A DNA stretch of 64,000 bases from Parelaphostrongylus tenuis (lineage: Eukaryota; Nematoda; Chromadorea; Rhabditida; Metastrongylidae), in assembly GCA_019055375.1 (NCBI GenBank), contig JAHQIW010005944.1, positions 1 to 64,000 of the forward strand, written 5' to 3'. The position numbers and the translations under genes are program-made. Below are positions 1 to 12,496 of the stretch, piece by piece; the stretch's first letter is position 1, and each line of letters opens with the position of its first letter. The notes below the pieces were generated by a model. That model did not search any database. It saw only the letters and a list, made by a program, of their open reading frames with translations, and was not told the DNA's origin.

Positions 1-295
1 TCTCAAGCATTTTCCCCTATGAGTGATTCCTCGCCCAAAGGACGACCAGAAAGTGGTTCGTGAAGTTTAAAGCTAGAGGGAACAGTCTGGAAGATCAGTC
101 GCGCTCGGGCCGTCTACAGGAAGGCCCATTAATCTTGCGCGCCGCTTCACAGGCATTTTCACCTAAGCGCCATTCGTGCGTGAGTAGCAAGCGAATTCGT
201 TCCCACGACAGCTCCATTTTGAAGCGACTGTAGGCAAGCTGTATACCAATATGTTTACAAGAAGATGAGCAATCGAACGACACTATACTCATGGA
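1..295. repeat. Palindromic mariner-derived repeat, copy A (truncated by window edge)
   Basis: Bases about 20-120 on the plus strand translate to the second helix-turn-helix of a mariner transposase (WFVKFKARG, then LEDQSRSGR). Bases about 120-222 on the minus strand encode the transposase N-terminus (MELSWERIRLLLTHEWRLG). The two pieces of one 5' end therefore face each other, as in copies B and C. It is nonfunctional. Confidence 0.75.
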
Positions 296-398
296 GTTTT
301 ATTGCAAAAATCATGTTGAAGAACCAAGACGGCGCGAACTTTCTGCATACATAACCTGTCAAATTCGCATTTTTGAGGATGACATTTTCTTACTTTAG

Positions 399-3300
399 TA
401 ATTGGTCGAGGTGGCTCAGAAATACAGAACATCCAAAGCACAACGGGATGTCGAGTACAGATGAGCCCAGATGGGGATCCTAGCACGGGCGTTCGTCAAT
501 GCACGCTACAAGGCAACAAGGTACGATTTCCTTTCGTCGTTATGATTTTCACTGTGAAAAGCCGAAAGTACGGTCATTTCGAATGTTTCATGATGTCAGT
601 CTTTATGGCGCTAATGGAACGTGTAGTCTAGAGTTTTTTTCAATTTGAGAGATTTTTCCCATCAGTTTTAGGTGGGTACGAGCAGCTCCTTTGATATTTG
701 ATCCCTCCACTAGTTTCAGGGTTCTATTCGGTTACGAGGAAACGAATGAAAAAGCGACCTCATTTGATTTTCGATAGAACTGTTTGTAATCATTCGAAGC
801 TAGCAAATTAGGCACTTGTCTTACGTCACCGGTTTTCCAGAACACCCTTTTATAACGCTGTAAACTCTACACAAATAGGCCTCGGACGCACATATTTCTA
901 ACCGGACAGAGCTCTTTCTTTGGACTTTTAGTGAATTATTCGATGGCCTAATGATAGCTGATTCCAACACTGTACCTCACCAATTCACGTGACGGCCTCA
1001 TTCACAAGCACGTAGATTGGCCAAAGCTCCTTAGCACATGCGAATTCATCTTATTTAACATGCAGCGTGGCAGGGAAACGGTTTTCTCAGGATATAAGGA
1101 CAGCGTTGGAATCAGCTACCATTGCGATGTGGAATGAATACTAACGTCCAAAGAAAGAGATTTGTGCGTGTCTGCAACGCAATAAATCTCCCTCTTTAGG
1201 AGCGTAGAAAATACTTTTTCGAAAATCGGTGACGTGGGGCTGTAGTCTGAAATCTCAGCTTTCAAACGGTTACTAACACTCCTAGTAAGAACTCGTGTCG
1301 AGTGAGTGATGTTTTCATTCGTCCCCTCATCACCGAATATAACCCAGTTTCGGCTCGAAAGCAATAAGCACCAAAGTTATTGTCCAGAAGTATTTATAAT
1401 TACATTATTTCGGTATCGTTCAATTGTGCATTTTCTCGCGAACGTTTTGATATATAGTTAGCCTAAACTTGTTTTGAAATGGAACTGTCGTGGTAACAAA
1501 TCCTTTGATATTCATGAGCGAACGGTTCGTAGAGGGAATGCTAATGAAGTGCGCACGAGATCTGGAGCTTGGGGCGATGATACGGTTGCAGAAAGGACGG
1601 ATAGGAAATGATTCGCGAAGTTTAAAGCTGGAAAGAGTAGTCTTGAGGATCACTCGCAGTCGTGCTGTTCCCACCAAGCTCCATTAATCTTGCTCACAGC
1701 TTGACTAGCATTTTCCGCTGCGTACCATTTGTGCATGTGTAGTAAACGGCATGACAGTTCTCACGACAGCTTCAAACGATCTTAAAACAAATGTAGGCAA
1801 GTTGTGTACAAAAATGTTCACTAGAAAAGACGCAGTTGAACGATACTAGAATCATGTGATCAATTACATCTGGTCAATAACTTCGGTATTCATTGCTCTA
1901 GTGAGACCATGCAGTTTTACATACTTCTGGTTAGTAAATTTGTTGTTTACTGCTCTAGTGCCAAAACTCATTAACGACCTATAAAATTTCAAAATTTCAG
2001 TATATTTACTGTGGGCAGTTTTGATTATATACATATATGAGATATGTCGTCGTTTGTTTTTCTAATGCTCCGGTCTCTCTAAATCCCCTACTTTATCATG
2101 CAAACAAGTCTCTGTTAGGAGCAGAAGAATACTTAAGCGCTTTAGTACCTGTCGCAGTTGATACACGTTCCTGACAAGAGATATATTTGTTATATGTTTC
2201 TGTGGCTCTTTGTTTTCTGGATAACCTATCAAAAAGTTGACATGTCAGTGAGGCACCCAGCATTAGCAGTAGGGCTTTTCTTCAGTTTTGTATCGTTTTA
2301 GATAGCCGTCGAGAGAGCTAAACAGATGATCACCGATGTTATCACGAGGGCGGCATCTCGTCCCTCAGCTCAGAATTTTACTACTCAAGATGGACGTGCC
2401 ATTACAATCGAAATGACTATTCCAGCGACAAAGTGTGGTCTTGTTATTGGAAAGATGGGGGAAACAATAAAACAACTTCAGGTGATACAGCACGTTTTAG
2501 AGATGCTTAGCCCCCTTCTTTATATGAAAGCGGTTGACATTTCGATAGCTTTGAAACGATGAGAGCAAATCTATAGGTTTACTAGGGATGTGATGCCGTT
2601 GTAGGACTTATTTCTACATTACTTTACAGGCGGTAAGGGTCATTTTGGCCTTCAATTTCCAGGGGTCTTTTTTCGCAGAATAAAGCTTTGCATTTAGAAT
2701 TCAAGTAATCATTGGAAAGCTCAAACTCGGGGTTTCCGACACATTGGTTTTCAAAAAGGCCTCTGTGATACGCCGTAGCAGCAAAATGAAATTATGTTTC
2801 ATACTCGTTTTGCTTTATTTGCTCTGCTAAAGTCTCTGAATCGCTCCTTATTTGACTACTGATCTCATTCGATAGTAGAGATCTCGGCAAATTTGAAGCG
2901 TAAAGTCTTTCTCAAACAGGTTTTTATGGATTGTGAGATTAAAAGTAAAATTGTATCTTACATTCGTAGTTTTTTTTTGCACATAGGAGTGATATAGGCT
3001 TAAAAAGTATACGAACTTGTGGAGAAAATCATGTTCCATCAGAGTGGTACAAAAGAACCTAACATATTTTACGAAACAGGAAGAACGAATATCGCTAGAA
3101 CCATCAGCGATGCTGATCATGCTGCCGTCAGCAATGGGGAGATTGTCATTTCAACAGAGCTATAATTCACGATAAATATAAATGCGTTACGTTAAATGTG
3201 GGCGTTTGGTTGAATCCGAATGAATGCGATTTTGAGTCTTGCACTCTTCTTTGTTGAACTTTATTCAGAATATTCAGATTCAATTATAAAATATATTTGT

Positions 3301-6300
3301 GAGTGTGAGTGGTTTAGTGTAGAAGATTAGTACTTGGATAGTACGAAATTGATAAAGGATAGAGATCTAGACGTTGATCAATCCGTGAGAGACGCGCCAT
3401 GCATTCGCCTTCAATTTTTAACTTCGTTTGAGGTGATTGAATGCATATCTGGCCTTTACGATAACTCGCGGTGACCTTCCGCTATATCGAGCAATGCTGC
3501 TTATCCTCCAGACAAGTTTGCGACTAGTCCGGTGCCAGTTTAGCGACCTCAGAGAGCGGGACGGCTTGGTGAGCCATTAGTGCGAAATCGAACTATCAAC
3601 CTCGCATGCGATGCAGAAAACCTCTAAACAATGCGCTAAATGCGCTCGTTTTATAATTTATAGACCTCTTCTGGACCTCCCTTCAATATCTTATTGCATG
3701 CTGATGTGCGTGTCTTCAAAGAAATCAGTTTGTTTCACTTGGACTGGGACTTCAACTTCATTTGGTGGAAGCCTATTGTTACCTATTAGCCACTTTGAGT
3801 TGTCCATTGATAATACGAGGGAGCATGTGAAACAGTCGTTGGAGGTGCTTTGCGTCGCAGAGGTAAGTGGTTTGATCTCGTGCCCATGGCTTACCAAGCC
3901 ATCCATCCTTTTGGGGTCAGTAAATTGGTAGAGGAGTGGTCTCAGACTTGTTGGGATCATAGGCAGCATTGTCTCGTACAGCGCCTGGTCACCGCGACTG
4001 ACTGTAACTGCCAGTTACGCGTTCAATAATCTCAAACGAAGTTAGCAAATGAAGACGATGAAGACGAAAGAATGGCGCATCCTTCAGGGATTGATCAGCG
4101 CTGAGAGATTTATTCTTTAATACTTATTGGCAATAACTAATTGTGCTGAAAAATTAGCTACATATGGAGCTTGAGCGCGTGTGGTACAGTGGTAAGAGGT
4201 GCCGTGCGGAGCACCTTGTCAATCAATCGGTGGTCCTTGGTTCGACACCACGGTCAAGATTCACCGAGCCCTCCATCACTCCGAGTTCTGTGAATTGTCA
4301 TCGGAGTTGTTTATGAGGGTAACTGCAGTGATTTGGTAGATCAGTAGGCGGCCGCGAGTCATTATATTGTGTTGATTAGGAATATCGAACTTTTTGTTCT
4401 TGCGCGAGTTTATCCTGTCTTTACAAAAAAAAGTGGGTGGTCCAAGTTTTTCCTTTTAACTTCAATCACTTCCTACCAATGTTTCGACAAATTGAAGATT
4501 GCACGGCGGTAAAGCTCAGTGTCTTCCGAATCAGGAAAATCTTCAAGTGCTTCATCCACCTCATCAGTGTTTGCGAAGCGCTTTCCTTTCAAGGAGTGTT
4601 GCAACGATCGGAAGAAGTGGGAATCACGAGGTCGAAATTCTCTGAAAAGTTGGTTGTCCTGACTGTTCTGTCACCCCAGGCCTCTTTAATTCGGGGGGAA
4701 GTCTGAGCAGCACTCGAACCTAAACGATACTTTTGTAACATCAGCATTTGTTTTTGCTCTGGGGACAATTTCAGTCTAAAACAAATGTAAAAGTGTTATA
4801 TACCAAAACAACCGCAGGAAGCTGATCTAAATGATAACAAAAAGAGAAACTGAAATGTGTAAAAATAACAAAAATTTAAATCAGAATTCATATTATTTGA
4901 CAGCCTCTTGCGGTGGTTTGATGTTATAATATGCCCAATGATGTTGGGTGGTGCGCAGAGGCTTTTGATTCAGGATTGGATTCGAACCCACATTCAACTC
5001 TTTAGAAAGAATGGTGGTGAAAACGGGCGTCGGTAGTGCAACGGTTCAGCACGCGCACCCTGAAAGAGCGAAATGAGGGTTCGAGTCCCACCTGACGCAG
5101 AGATTTTTGCACATCATTCAACATCATTGGGTACAAGAACTTCAAGGTCAGGAGAATTTCATGCCAATCCAATAATGGCTAAATGCTCATTCAATCACCT
5201 CGAATATGTTGGATGAAGGACGGTTGCATGGCACATCACTCAGGGAGTGTTAACTCGGAGAGCTGTATCCTTTCTCTTTCGTATAGGACTTTAAATTCGT
5301 TTTTTTTGGATTCCAAGACATATGCGGTTTTTCTAGCGTGGCCTGAAGGTTGAGGGATTCAATGTTCTTTCGTCTATACTATCTTTCTGCACGAATCGAG
5401 GGGATTTGAGTTTTTGCGAGCAGGGAATGTGTAGAAATGTGTTTTCATTCTTATTCGATATCGCATCATTCAGGAACAAGCTGGTTGCAAGATGGTAATG
5501 ATACAAGATTCACAAGAGGTTACAGGACAGTCGAAGCCTTTACGCATTACTGGTGACCCTGAGAAGGTTCGCTCACGTTGTTGACTGTGATGCAGATTGA
5601 TAACATGACATGGAAATGTGTGCTACAGTTGTTGTTGAGATTAATGCTGCAATGATTCAGGTAGAAGTAGCAAAACGACTAGTAACAGACTTGATAAATT
5701 CTCGTGAGGATAATGGTACCATACCTCGTCTTTACTCAGAACAAGCCACCGCCAAAGGGGAGGTAAGATTTAGTCGAATGATTTTCGCGTCGTTTTGTTT
5801 ATCATGAATATTCTTTGTTGTTACTGATGTGATGCCATGCTCAAGTGTCAGTGTTACAGGTTGTTGTGCCGCGTGCGAGTGTTGGCATGATCATCGGAAA
5901 AGGAGGTGAGACGATAAAGCGGTTGGCTCTCGAAACTGGCACTAAGATTCAATTCAAAGCAGATGGTGAGTGCTGTCAAAGAGATTTCTTGAGTTGCGTT
6001 ACCCCTGGCGACCCTTTCGGGGCGACATGTATCTATCAAATACATGATTTTTTGGAGGCCTTTCTCATTAAGAAAAAATTCTCAAGATTTTTAAGAAATA
6101 TTCGTAGCTCAAGTCCTGACTAGTGCAGGAATGTCTGCGGTTTATTTGCTCGACTGGGGTGTGTAAATGGTTTTTTGCTACAATTTTGGTAGTCACTCTG
6201 CAGCTCAAATCTGTACTATTTTGAAGTTAAAATAGGTTTGAAAAGTCTTTTTGGAAACCTGCAAGAGCGTTGAGTAGATCACTCTCAAACACAGAGTTTT

Positions 6301-9300
6301 TTTCGCAAATGAGAGTTTATTATGCGTGAAAGCAGATAGGCGTTTATTGAAGGTCGTAGAGTATCAGATTAGCATCAAAGCCATGGAGTATTTTTTTAAA
6401 GATGGAAAAACAGATCAAACAAGGGAAATTGCATGCTGCTTGCAAAGTGCGCTGCGCGATTGATTAGCTTCCCCTCCAAGGGTGAGATAAATTCACAGCA
6501 AATGGCGCGAAGATCACTTTCGGATTGTTCAACAAGCAGCTTGTCGTTGGACTTAACATAATTGTTGAATAAGTTTTACAGCGAGTTCCCATCAAATGTA
6601 CAACACTTTCAGTAGTTCTTTGTTTTTGCGTGATTTTTTTTTTGTCATGAGTTGCTGATGTTACTAACTGGTCCATTGTACCAGCGAAGTAGTCTTTCAG
6701 ATGATCCAACATCACCCGATAGATGTGCTGTCATTATGGGATCTCGTGAACAGATATATAAAGCCACTGAACTTATTACTGAATTGGTCCACAAGAGCTG
6801 TAGTGGTGCAGCCTTGGCTGGACAGACGGAGGTGAGTCATACAGTTCTACGATCTTCCAAGCTTTTAGTTTATGAAGATGATATGATCTTTTCCGATCTT
6901 AACCACCTGAAAACCCATCCGTTAGCTATGGTCTCAGTTCTTACTGCTCTGCGGCTGAAGTTGTTTTGCCCATAGCTATATCATAGTTGAAGAATTAGTT
7001 GTTTTTTTTTCTCAGAAGGCGAATTCTATCTGCGTCTTTTTTCTATTTGTCGATGCGACAAATTTCCTGCAAGCATTTTCTGTTTATTACCTCTAACATC
7101 ATTGCTAGGAATTTGGCGTCATATTACGGTGTCTTTTCAATTCCTGTGTTACAAACTGTACTTTCACATACGGGGAAATTTCAATTCATGAAGAGACGAA
7201 ATGTTTGACCAGAAGCGTAAAGGACAAACTATTCGTATCCAAGCCTCTGCTTGAACTTGACTATCGTTCAGTACTTACCGCGCGATAGTTCAGTATTTGT
7301 GTGTTTGTAATTCTAATACCTACCCCGAGACTTGAATTTTAGGCTTTCTACATGCACGTACCATCAAATAAGACGGGTCTCGTAATAGGTAAAGGAGGGG
7401 AGACTATCAAACAGGTTTGTTTTGGCGTATATGGTTCTGCTCACTGATTTTGACATTGTCACTTTGCAGATCAACGCGGAAAGTGGAGCCCACTGCGAGC
7501 TATCTCGTGATCCTCCTCCAAATCCACAAGAAAAGGTTTGTCGATTCAAAAAACATCTTTTTCACATTTTAATCCGAACACTACTTCTTTCTGTAGGTGT
7601 TCATCATCCGCGGTACTCCATATCAGGTTCATCACGCGCAACACATTATTCGTATTAAGGTGATCTTTTTATTGTTTATAGAGTCTGCACATCTTTTAAC
7701 GTCCATGTAAGGTATGTGTTCACGCCCTAACATTTTTGGGACCGTGGGCCCACCGCCTCTACATCTTTGACGCTCAGCGTGCCATGCTTAGACGTAGCAA
7801 CGTGCCACTGTTCTATCGCAGCAGCCTACCATTTAGATGCAGCTGCGGGCCTTTGTCAGATGCAGCTGCGGGCCATTGTCAGATGCAGCACGCGAAGGGT
7901 TAGAGATGGCGAGACCGTGGGTCCGCGGTCCCGGAAGGGATACCCATGTGACCATAGTTCTCAGACAAATTCGTTGTTAGATTCTGTATAAGGATCTTTG
8001 TACATTTACTTTCAGACGAAAGTTTTGTGTAAGTAAAAAAAGTGATATTTTTGTGAAATAATCATCTCACTGTCTCTGTCGTAGTTGACTATGCTTGGTG
8101 TAAAATTTGAAGCGTTTTTCTTCGAATTTATCCATTTATAGTTTCATAGGACTTTATATTCAATTGAATTTGTTTCCTACTGGACTGCATCACTGACCAT
8201 GTGCTTATGTGTTGGCGATAACGCGTTGGTCTTGGTGAAATTTAACGATGCTGCACTTAACATTTCAATGTTGTTTTTTTCATACTAGTGCACCGTGCCT
8301 GACTTTCATAAGATATCCTTTCGTCAGGTCGGTGATATTGCTCCAGGAACTCCTGTTCCTCCATTCACTGGCGCTGGTGCGCCAAACGGCAGTAATTTCA
8401 ATGTATCGCAGTATAACGGACAGTATGGTGCTAGTCTCTGGAATAGCACATACGGTATGTTCTTCAAAAAAATTCGGAAACTGTTGTCAAAGAAAGAATC
8501 TGCAAGTTTTTTTTTCTCCACTACAATAAACAATTTTAGCCCAGCAAACTGATGCTGGCAACGGGTGGGCCAATCACACAGGACAGTACTATGCTGGTGC
8601 AACACCTAGTGCCCAGAATTCTTATGGTAATATGCAAAATTACTCGTACGTGCCTCAATCAGGTGGGCAACCTGCGAGTGCATCTCAGAGTTCGAGTACT
8701 AATTCATCTGGGCCAACCATCAACCCGCAAACGGGGCAGCCTGACTATTCTGCCCAGTGGGCGGAATACTACAGGTTTGTTTTCCGCTCTCATACGTTTA
8801 GAAATTATTCCATTTCTATTGGGTCCCATAAACTTGTTAGTGCGTAACATTCTAACGGAGTATATTTGAAATTTTTTGTCTTCGGCAGTGTACTTCTCGT
8901 TGTCGAAATAGTCCCCAATTTTTGCTTTAAATGTTGTTGGATCACAGATCTCGCAACGTGTGCAGCTGAAGAGAAATTTTGATTTATTGGTTAAAGCAAA
9001 TGCCGTATGAGATGCTTCTTTGATAGTTGTGTAAATTCTACAAATCTGGAAGTTTCGCAGGAGTTTTGACGTAAACAGTTGTGTAAATTCTACAAATCTG
9101 GAAGTTTCGCAGGAGTTTTGACGTAAACCTCAACATGTTTCGGTTTCTTTTAACTCTACTATAAAACATTACAGGTCTATGGGACTGCATGACCAGGCAG
9201 CTTTGATTGAAGCGCAGATGAAGCAGAACGCTGCCCGAAGTGCCGCAGCTGCGTCAGCGAATCCACCACCACCTGGGACGACGGCGCAGTCGACGTTCTC

Positions 9301-9442
9301 GAACGCCAACCACCTTTCGGCGGCCACAAGCGTAGGCCAGTATTCAGCCTATTCAGGTGCACAAACACAAGGTTTTCCCGCTACAGGACAATTTCAATCA
9401 CAGCAACAGCAGCCACAGGCGCAATCGCAGCAGCAGTTTTAA
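399..9442 (+). CDS. FUBP/KSRP-like protein with four KH domains (5' end outside window)
   Basis: Single-stranded nucleic-acid-binding protein of the far-upstream-element-binding family, expected in the nucleus (transcription, splicing, mRNA decay). I reconstruct exons 399-520, 2302-2481, 5474-5566, 5661-5762, 5860-5965, 6701-6831, 7343-7414, 7470-7535, 7597-7659, 8328-8454, 8540-8774 and 9175-9442; all phases match and give 520 codons to a TAA. Four KH domains each show the GxxG loop: VIGRGGSEI, VIGKMGETI, IIGKGGETI, VIGKGGETI. KH2 reads on through KPLRITGDP. The tail is Gly/Ser/Gln-rich, has the family's tyrosine motif (AQWAEYYR, then HDQAALIEAQMKQN) and ends in polyGln. The start codon and the first half of KH1 lie upstream of the window, beyond a mariner-derived repeat. 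The donor after 5566 (GTTCGC) is weak. Family assignment is firm; which nematode paralogue it is cannot be told here. Confidence 0.93.
720..1344. repeat. Long-TIR element, copy 1 (GGTTC family)
   Basis: Begins GGTTCTATTCGGTTA and ends in the diverged reverse complement of that sequence. The inner arms carry the family's recurring phrases: CATTCGAAGCT with a following ACGTCACCGG on the left, and the inverted AGCTTTCAAACGGTTACTAACACT on the right. It lies in the KH1-KH2 intron of the FUBP-like gene. No intact transposase. Confidence 0.6.
1385..1983. repeat. Palindromic mariner-derived repeat, copy B
   Basis: The right end (1925-1983) carries a mariner-type terminal repeat reading, in reverse complement, AGGTCGTTAATGAGTTTTGG and then CACTAGAGCAGTAAAC. 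The left half from about 1400 holds a second copy of the same 5' region in the opposite direction (GGTATCGTTCAATTGTGC, and a decayed MELSW start near 1481). Decayed HTH sequence sits between. It lies in a FUBP-gene intron. Confidence 0.7.
3356..3648 (-). repeat. tRNA-derived SINE, copy 1
   Basis: Reverse-strand copy of the window's most abundant repeat. The tRNA-like head (A-box-like TGGCGCAGTGG, B-box-like GGTTCGATCTC) is decayed here. The body includes the conserved ATTGAATGCATATCTGGCC and TTTTTAACTTCGTTTGAG, and the 3' tail is related to TATCCTTTTATCC. Inserted in the KH2 intron. Confidence 0.75.
3815..4125 (+). repeat. tRNA-derived SINE, copy 2
   Basis: Plus-strand copy facing away from copy 1, which lies about 165 bp upstream. 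The head reads GGAGCATGTGAAACAGTCG, followed by GGAGGTGCTTTGCGTCGCA. The body ends GGGATTGATCAGCGCTGAGA and a T-rich tail. With copy 1 it could form a large stem-loop in the pre-mRNA. Confidence 0.75.
4165..4375 (+). repeat. Second tRNA-derived repeat type
   Basis: Head reads GCGCGTGTGGTACAGTGGTA, with a B-box-like GGTTCGACACC about 60 bp later and a family-like tail (GTAGGCGGCCGCGAGTC). It resembles the main SINE only in the tRNA part and the final phrase, so it is a related but distinct subfamily. Confidence 0.5.
4928..5140. repeat. Inverted pair of a tRNA-like repeat
   Basis: The left half (CCCAATGATGTTGGGTGGTG, then GGATTGGATTCGAACCCACA) is a diverged reverse complement of the right half, which is the tRNA-like unit at 5027-5098 followed by CACATCATTCAACATCATTG. 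The whole can fold as a hairpin. Confidence 0.5.
5027..5098 (+). repeat. tRNA-like sequence, probably a SINE head or tRNA pseudogene
   Basis: A 72-nt cloverleaf can be drawn: acceptor GCGTCGG with CTGACGC (one G-U), D stem GTGC/GCAC, anticodon loop CCTGAAA, T loop TTCGAGT. The anticodon stem and T stem each have a mismatch, and position 33 is C instead of the near-universal U. Together with a related unit at 59140-59213 this argues for a dispersed tRNA-derived repeat, not a working tRNA gene. Confidence 0.55.
7836..7893 (+). repeat. 23 bp tandem repeat, about 2.5 copies
   Basis: Unit GATGCAGCTGCGGGCC plus TTTGTCA repeats at 7836, 7859 and (partly) 7882 inside the intron between exons 9 and 10 of the FUBP-like gene. 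The surrounding 7730-7950 stretch is more GC-rich than the rest of the intron. Confidence 0.8.
9025..9128 (+). repeat. Perfect 52 bp tandem duplication
   Basis: Two identical 52-bp units (9025-9076 and 9077-9128) starting AGTTGTGTAAATTCTACAAA, in the last intron of the FUBP-like gene about 45 bp before the final exon. Perfect identity suggests a recent duplication or an assembly artefact. Confidence 0.9.
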
Positions 9443-11040
9443 TGTGGGTGAAATAGAGGGATGCATTTCAAAAGTAACTTGTTAGATCTCGGAACAACCC
9501 GTCAGAAATATGACGAGTCTGTTTTGTGTTTATGTGACTGTGACTTGTTGTTTTTTCTGCGGGTACCAGTGTTTCGATGTTTTCTCTTGTCCTGTAATGT
9601 TTCGTTTTAATTTTGTTGCAAAATTCATTACTTCACTAATTATTTCAACACTTTGATTCTTAAGAATTAATTTACAGAAGCTGACGAATGTTTTACGTTG
9701 ACATGTTGTAATGTTGATAAAGGGTTTTCTACTGTGCTCAAAAATAATATGTTAGTGGACTTGCTATAATCTCTAGTAGTTAAGCGTAGGTGTTCATCTC
9801 CAGAACTTACACAAACTAGGTTATTCATAGAAGTGCTTTTCTAAAGGTTGTAGTGCTGTGGCTGCAATATGATAGCGCTATGAACGATGGGAAGACTAAA
9901 ACTTGGGCAGGGAGTTAGTCCCAGGGTAGCTCGATCCAGTTAGTTAATTCGTAGGCTTTAAAATAGTGTACTGATTTGTAGGGGGTCTGTCGTAGACAAC
10001 GAGTGCGTAATTGTTAAGATGCACTTGATCTCTCCGTCTAATCAAGGAGGTAAGTTTTCTTAGCAAGGTTTTGTTGCTCGATGTGACATCCGAAGAATTT
10101 TTAAAAAATGTTGGGTTCACTAGCAATTCAATAGATGTGCACTCTACACAGTGTAAAACACGACCTTAGCCTACATTCACGAGGTCATGGGAATAGTTTG
10201 AGATATAGTGATAATATTGATATTACTCCACCATATTTCAGCACAAACATACTCGCCAGTGAAGTCAGTGTCGGCTTTCATGATGTGACTGACGGTGGAT
10301 ATACGGGAATCAAGAGTTCAGTGTAACGAACAAGATTCAGTTTTTTTTTTCCTCTAACCAGGGTGAGCTCCTATTTTTCGTTCTCATAGCAATGAAAACT
10401 CGCGTATTTTTCAATTATATAACTGAATTGCATCCAAATGCCTTATCTGTAACTTCATCTGTTAGCTGCCAGCACTTATTGTACACAGCTGGTTTGTGTT
10501 TCATCTACTAGCCAGATCGTTAACTTATCAGCCTTACAATATTTTATCATGTGAAGATTTTTCATACTGACATCCTTTCACCAATCTTCGTTAACTGATT
10601 TTGTTCTTGTTTTCCATTTGTGTTGTTGGCTAGGTCGCTTACTTCTTGTGTATTCCTGTATTTATTCGTCATGTTAACATATGTAGCCTTTCAAATCCTA
10701 AAGAGAGTGTTACACGTGTAAGTTCGTCCAAAATATTCTATGTAGCATACGACTCGTCAAATCATTATGAACTTGTATCATACGTTTTTTCTCACCCTTG
10801 TTAACGTAATCCATGTAGGCTGGTGTATTTATATCTGTGTGCTCTTTTCGCACTCTATAATTTGTTATGTTTTTTTATTCGGTCCACTTTCAGCTACTTT
10901 ATGATGATAAATATTTTCTTTATGTAGGATGTCTTGTTTTATCCATTGTTTAAGGTTTTCTAAGATGTTGCTTCACATTTTTACTTCGTTGTGGTGTACT
11001 ACAATATGAATAAAGGAGATGCCTGTATTATAAATGTGTT
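9443..11040 (+). other. Long 3' UTR of the FUBP-like gene
   Basis: A/T-rich sequence after the stop codon with no convincing ORF. An AATAAA lies at 11009-11014, followed by a T/A-rich stretch. Parts of this region recur downstream of the broken gene copy at 34440-35500, for example the stretch near 10590-10640 against that near 35200-35250, so the duplication carried the UTR with it. The exact polyadenylation site is inferred. Confidence 0.5.
11009..11014 (+). terminator. Candidate polyadenylation signal of the FUBP-like gene
   Basis: Canonical AATAAA about 1.57 kb after the stop codon, the clearest signal downstream. Use of this site is inferred. Confidence 0.4.
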
Positions 11041-12496
11041 ATAAGATCAAAAGCTGAGATTCGGATGAATAGCATTCTTTTTCTAATGTTACCAATATTT
11101 ACGTCTTAAATGCTGTCTTCTCAGGAACATTTTCAGCGTCATGTTGATTTGCCGTCGCTTGGCTATGGCGAGTCGAAATGGCTATTTGCTTTGTGGTAAT
11201 TTTTATTATGTTATATCTGTACTAGCTTCTCAAAGAGATCCTTAACTTCGTAGTGATTCACCACCGCCGCTTGATTGTAGAATGTCAAGGAGACTTTGTT
11301 GGGGTAGCGTCTAGAGCATTCTCTCTTTTAGTTACCGCTAATGTGTGAGATGGTTTTGTATCGGAGTCGCTAGGAGTTAACTGAAGTGGAAGTTGTGATA
11401 GAACAATATTACCAAGAAAAGATTTGATTCCATGCTTTTTCTTTGGTGACAATTTAGATGAAGTCGTGTACGAACTGCTGAAAGCGACTGACGAGGAGGA
11501 TATGCTGAGATCATAAAATCATCATATGTGTTCATATACACTCATGAGTGTATTTTTTTGAAAAAAAAATTAGTCTTTCGTTAGCTTCTCGTATGTATAG
11601 ATTTTTCCTACTAGAATATGTTGTTTAAAATGCTAAGGTGGCATAAATTCAGGTCATGGTTCTTCTCTGGAGTTATTCGATGTAAAAAGTTCCCGAAAGA
11701 TTGCTGCTCATAAGTTGTTCGATGGTGAAGATATCTATAAAATTCGAAATGTCCTAGGTTTGTTTCAAGCAAATTGCCAATCCCATGGCGGAAAATGAGT
11801 GTTTATATGGTTTTCCATCCGTAATCGGATCATTACAATGTAGTCGAATAGAACACTATAAATAGTGTAGTAGAAATGACTGGGATTTATTGTTGTAGTA
11901 CTTACAATTGTATGTTAGATAGATAATAAGTAGATCGACACATGTGATGGGCATTCTGTCTAGTTTGTTATGAATAGAAGCAACAAATTCTAAGTAGTTA
12001 ATGAATTAATCATCCACTAACTATGAATGTTTCCGTCGAAAAAGGGTTTTTTTTTTACAGAAATTATTTGTCTACTGAAATAGGTGCTGGAGAAGAGTGA
12101 GTAATATAAGTAGAACTTTATTCTTTGGAGTTTGTGTAGACGGTCTCATATTCCTTTTTGAAGTTGTTGAAGGATTTTAAAAATTTATTGCTGGTGTTCA
12201 GGTAATCAATTATGCATGTTGAATGGATGATACGAAGATATGTAGCTCAGTGATCAAAGATGCTTTTAAATAGGCACTTAGTTGGTGTTCCAACTTCACA
12301 TTTGTTCTAACAAAGTTCACATTGTTTTCAACGTTGAGGAATTACTATGAGATCTCACTAGGACGATGAAGTAAACACTTTTATTACATTGGCACACTTG
12401 ACAAAGTTGTTCCAACCACTTAAACATCGGTGCTACGCCTTATGGAGTCGATTTTATGCCCCATTTTCAAGGGAATGATCAATGCAGAGCGTCTAA
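11041..12496. other. Intergenic, no gene seen
   Basis: A/T-rich DNA between the likely end of the FUBP-like transcript and the next repeat. No ORF, tRNA or repeat could be supported. Confidence 0.5.

Noticed and set aside
3611..3969. Open frames of about 100 codons on both strands
   Set aside because: They run through two SINE copies; coding appearance is a by-product of repeat sequence.
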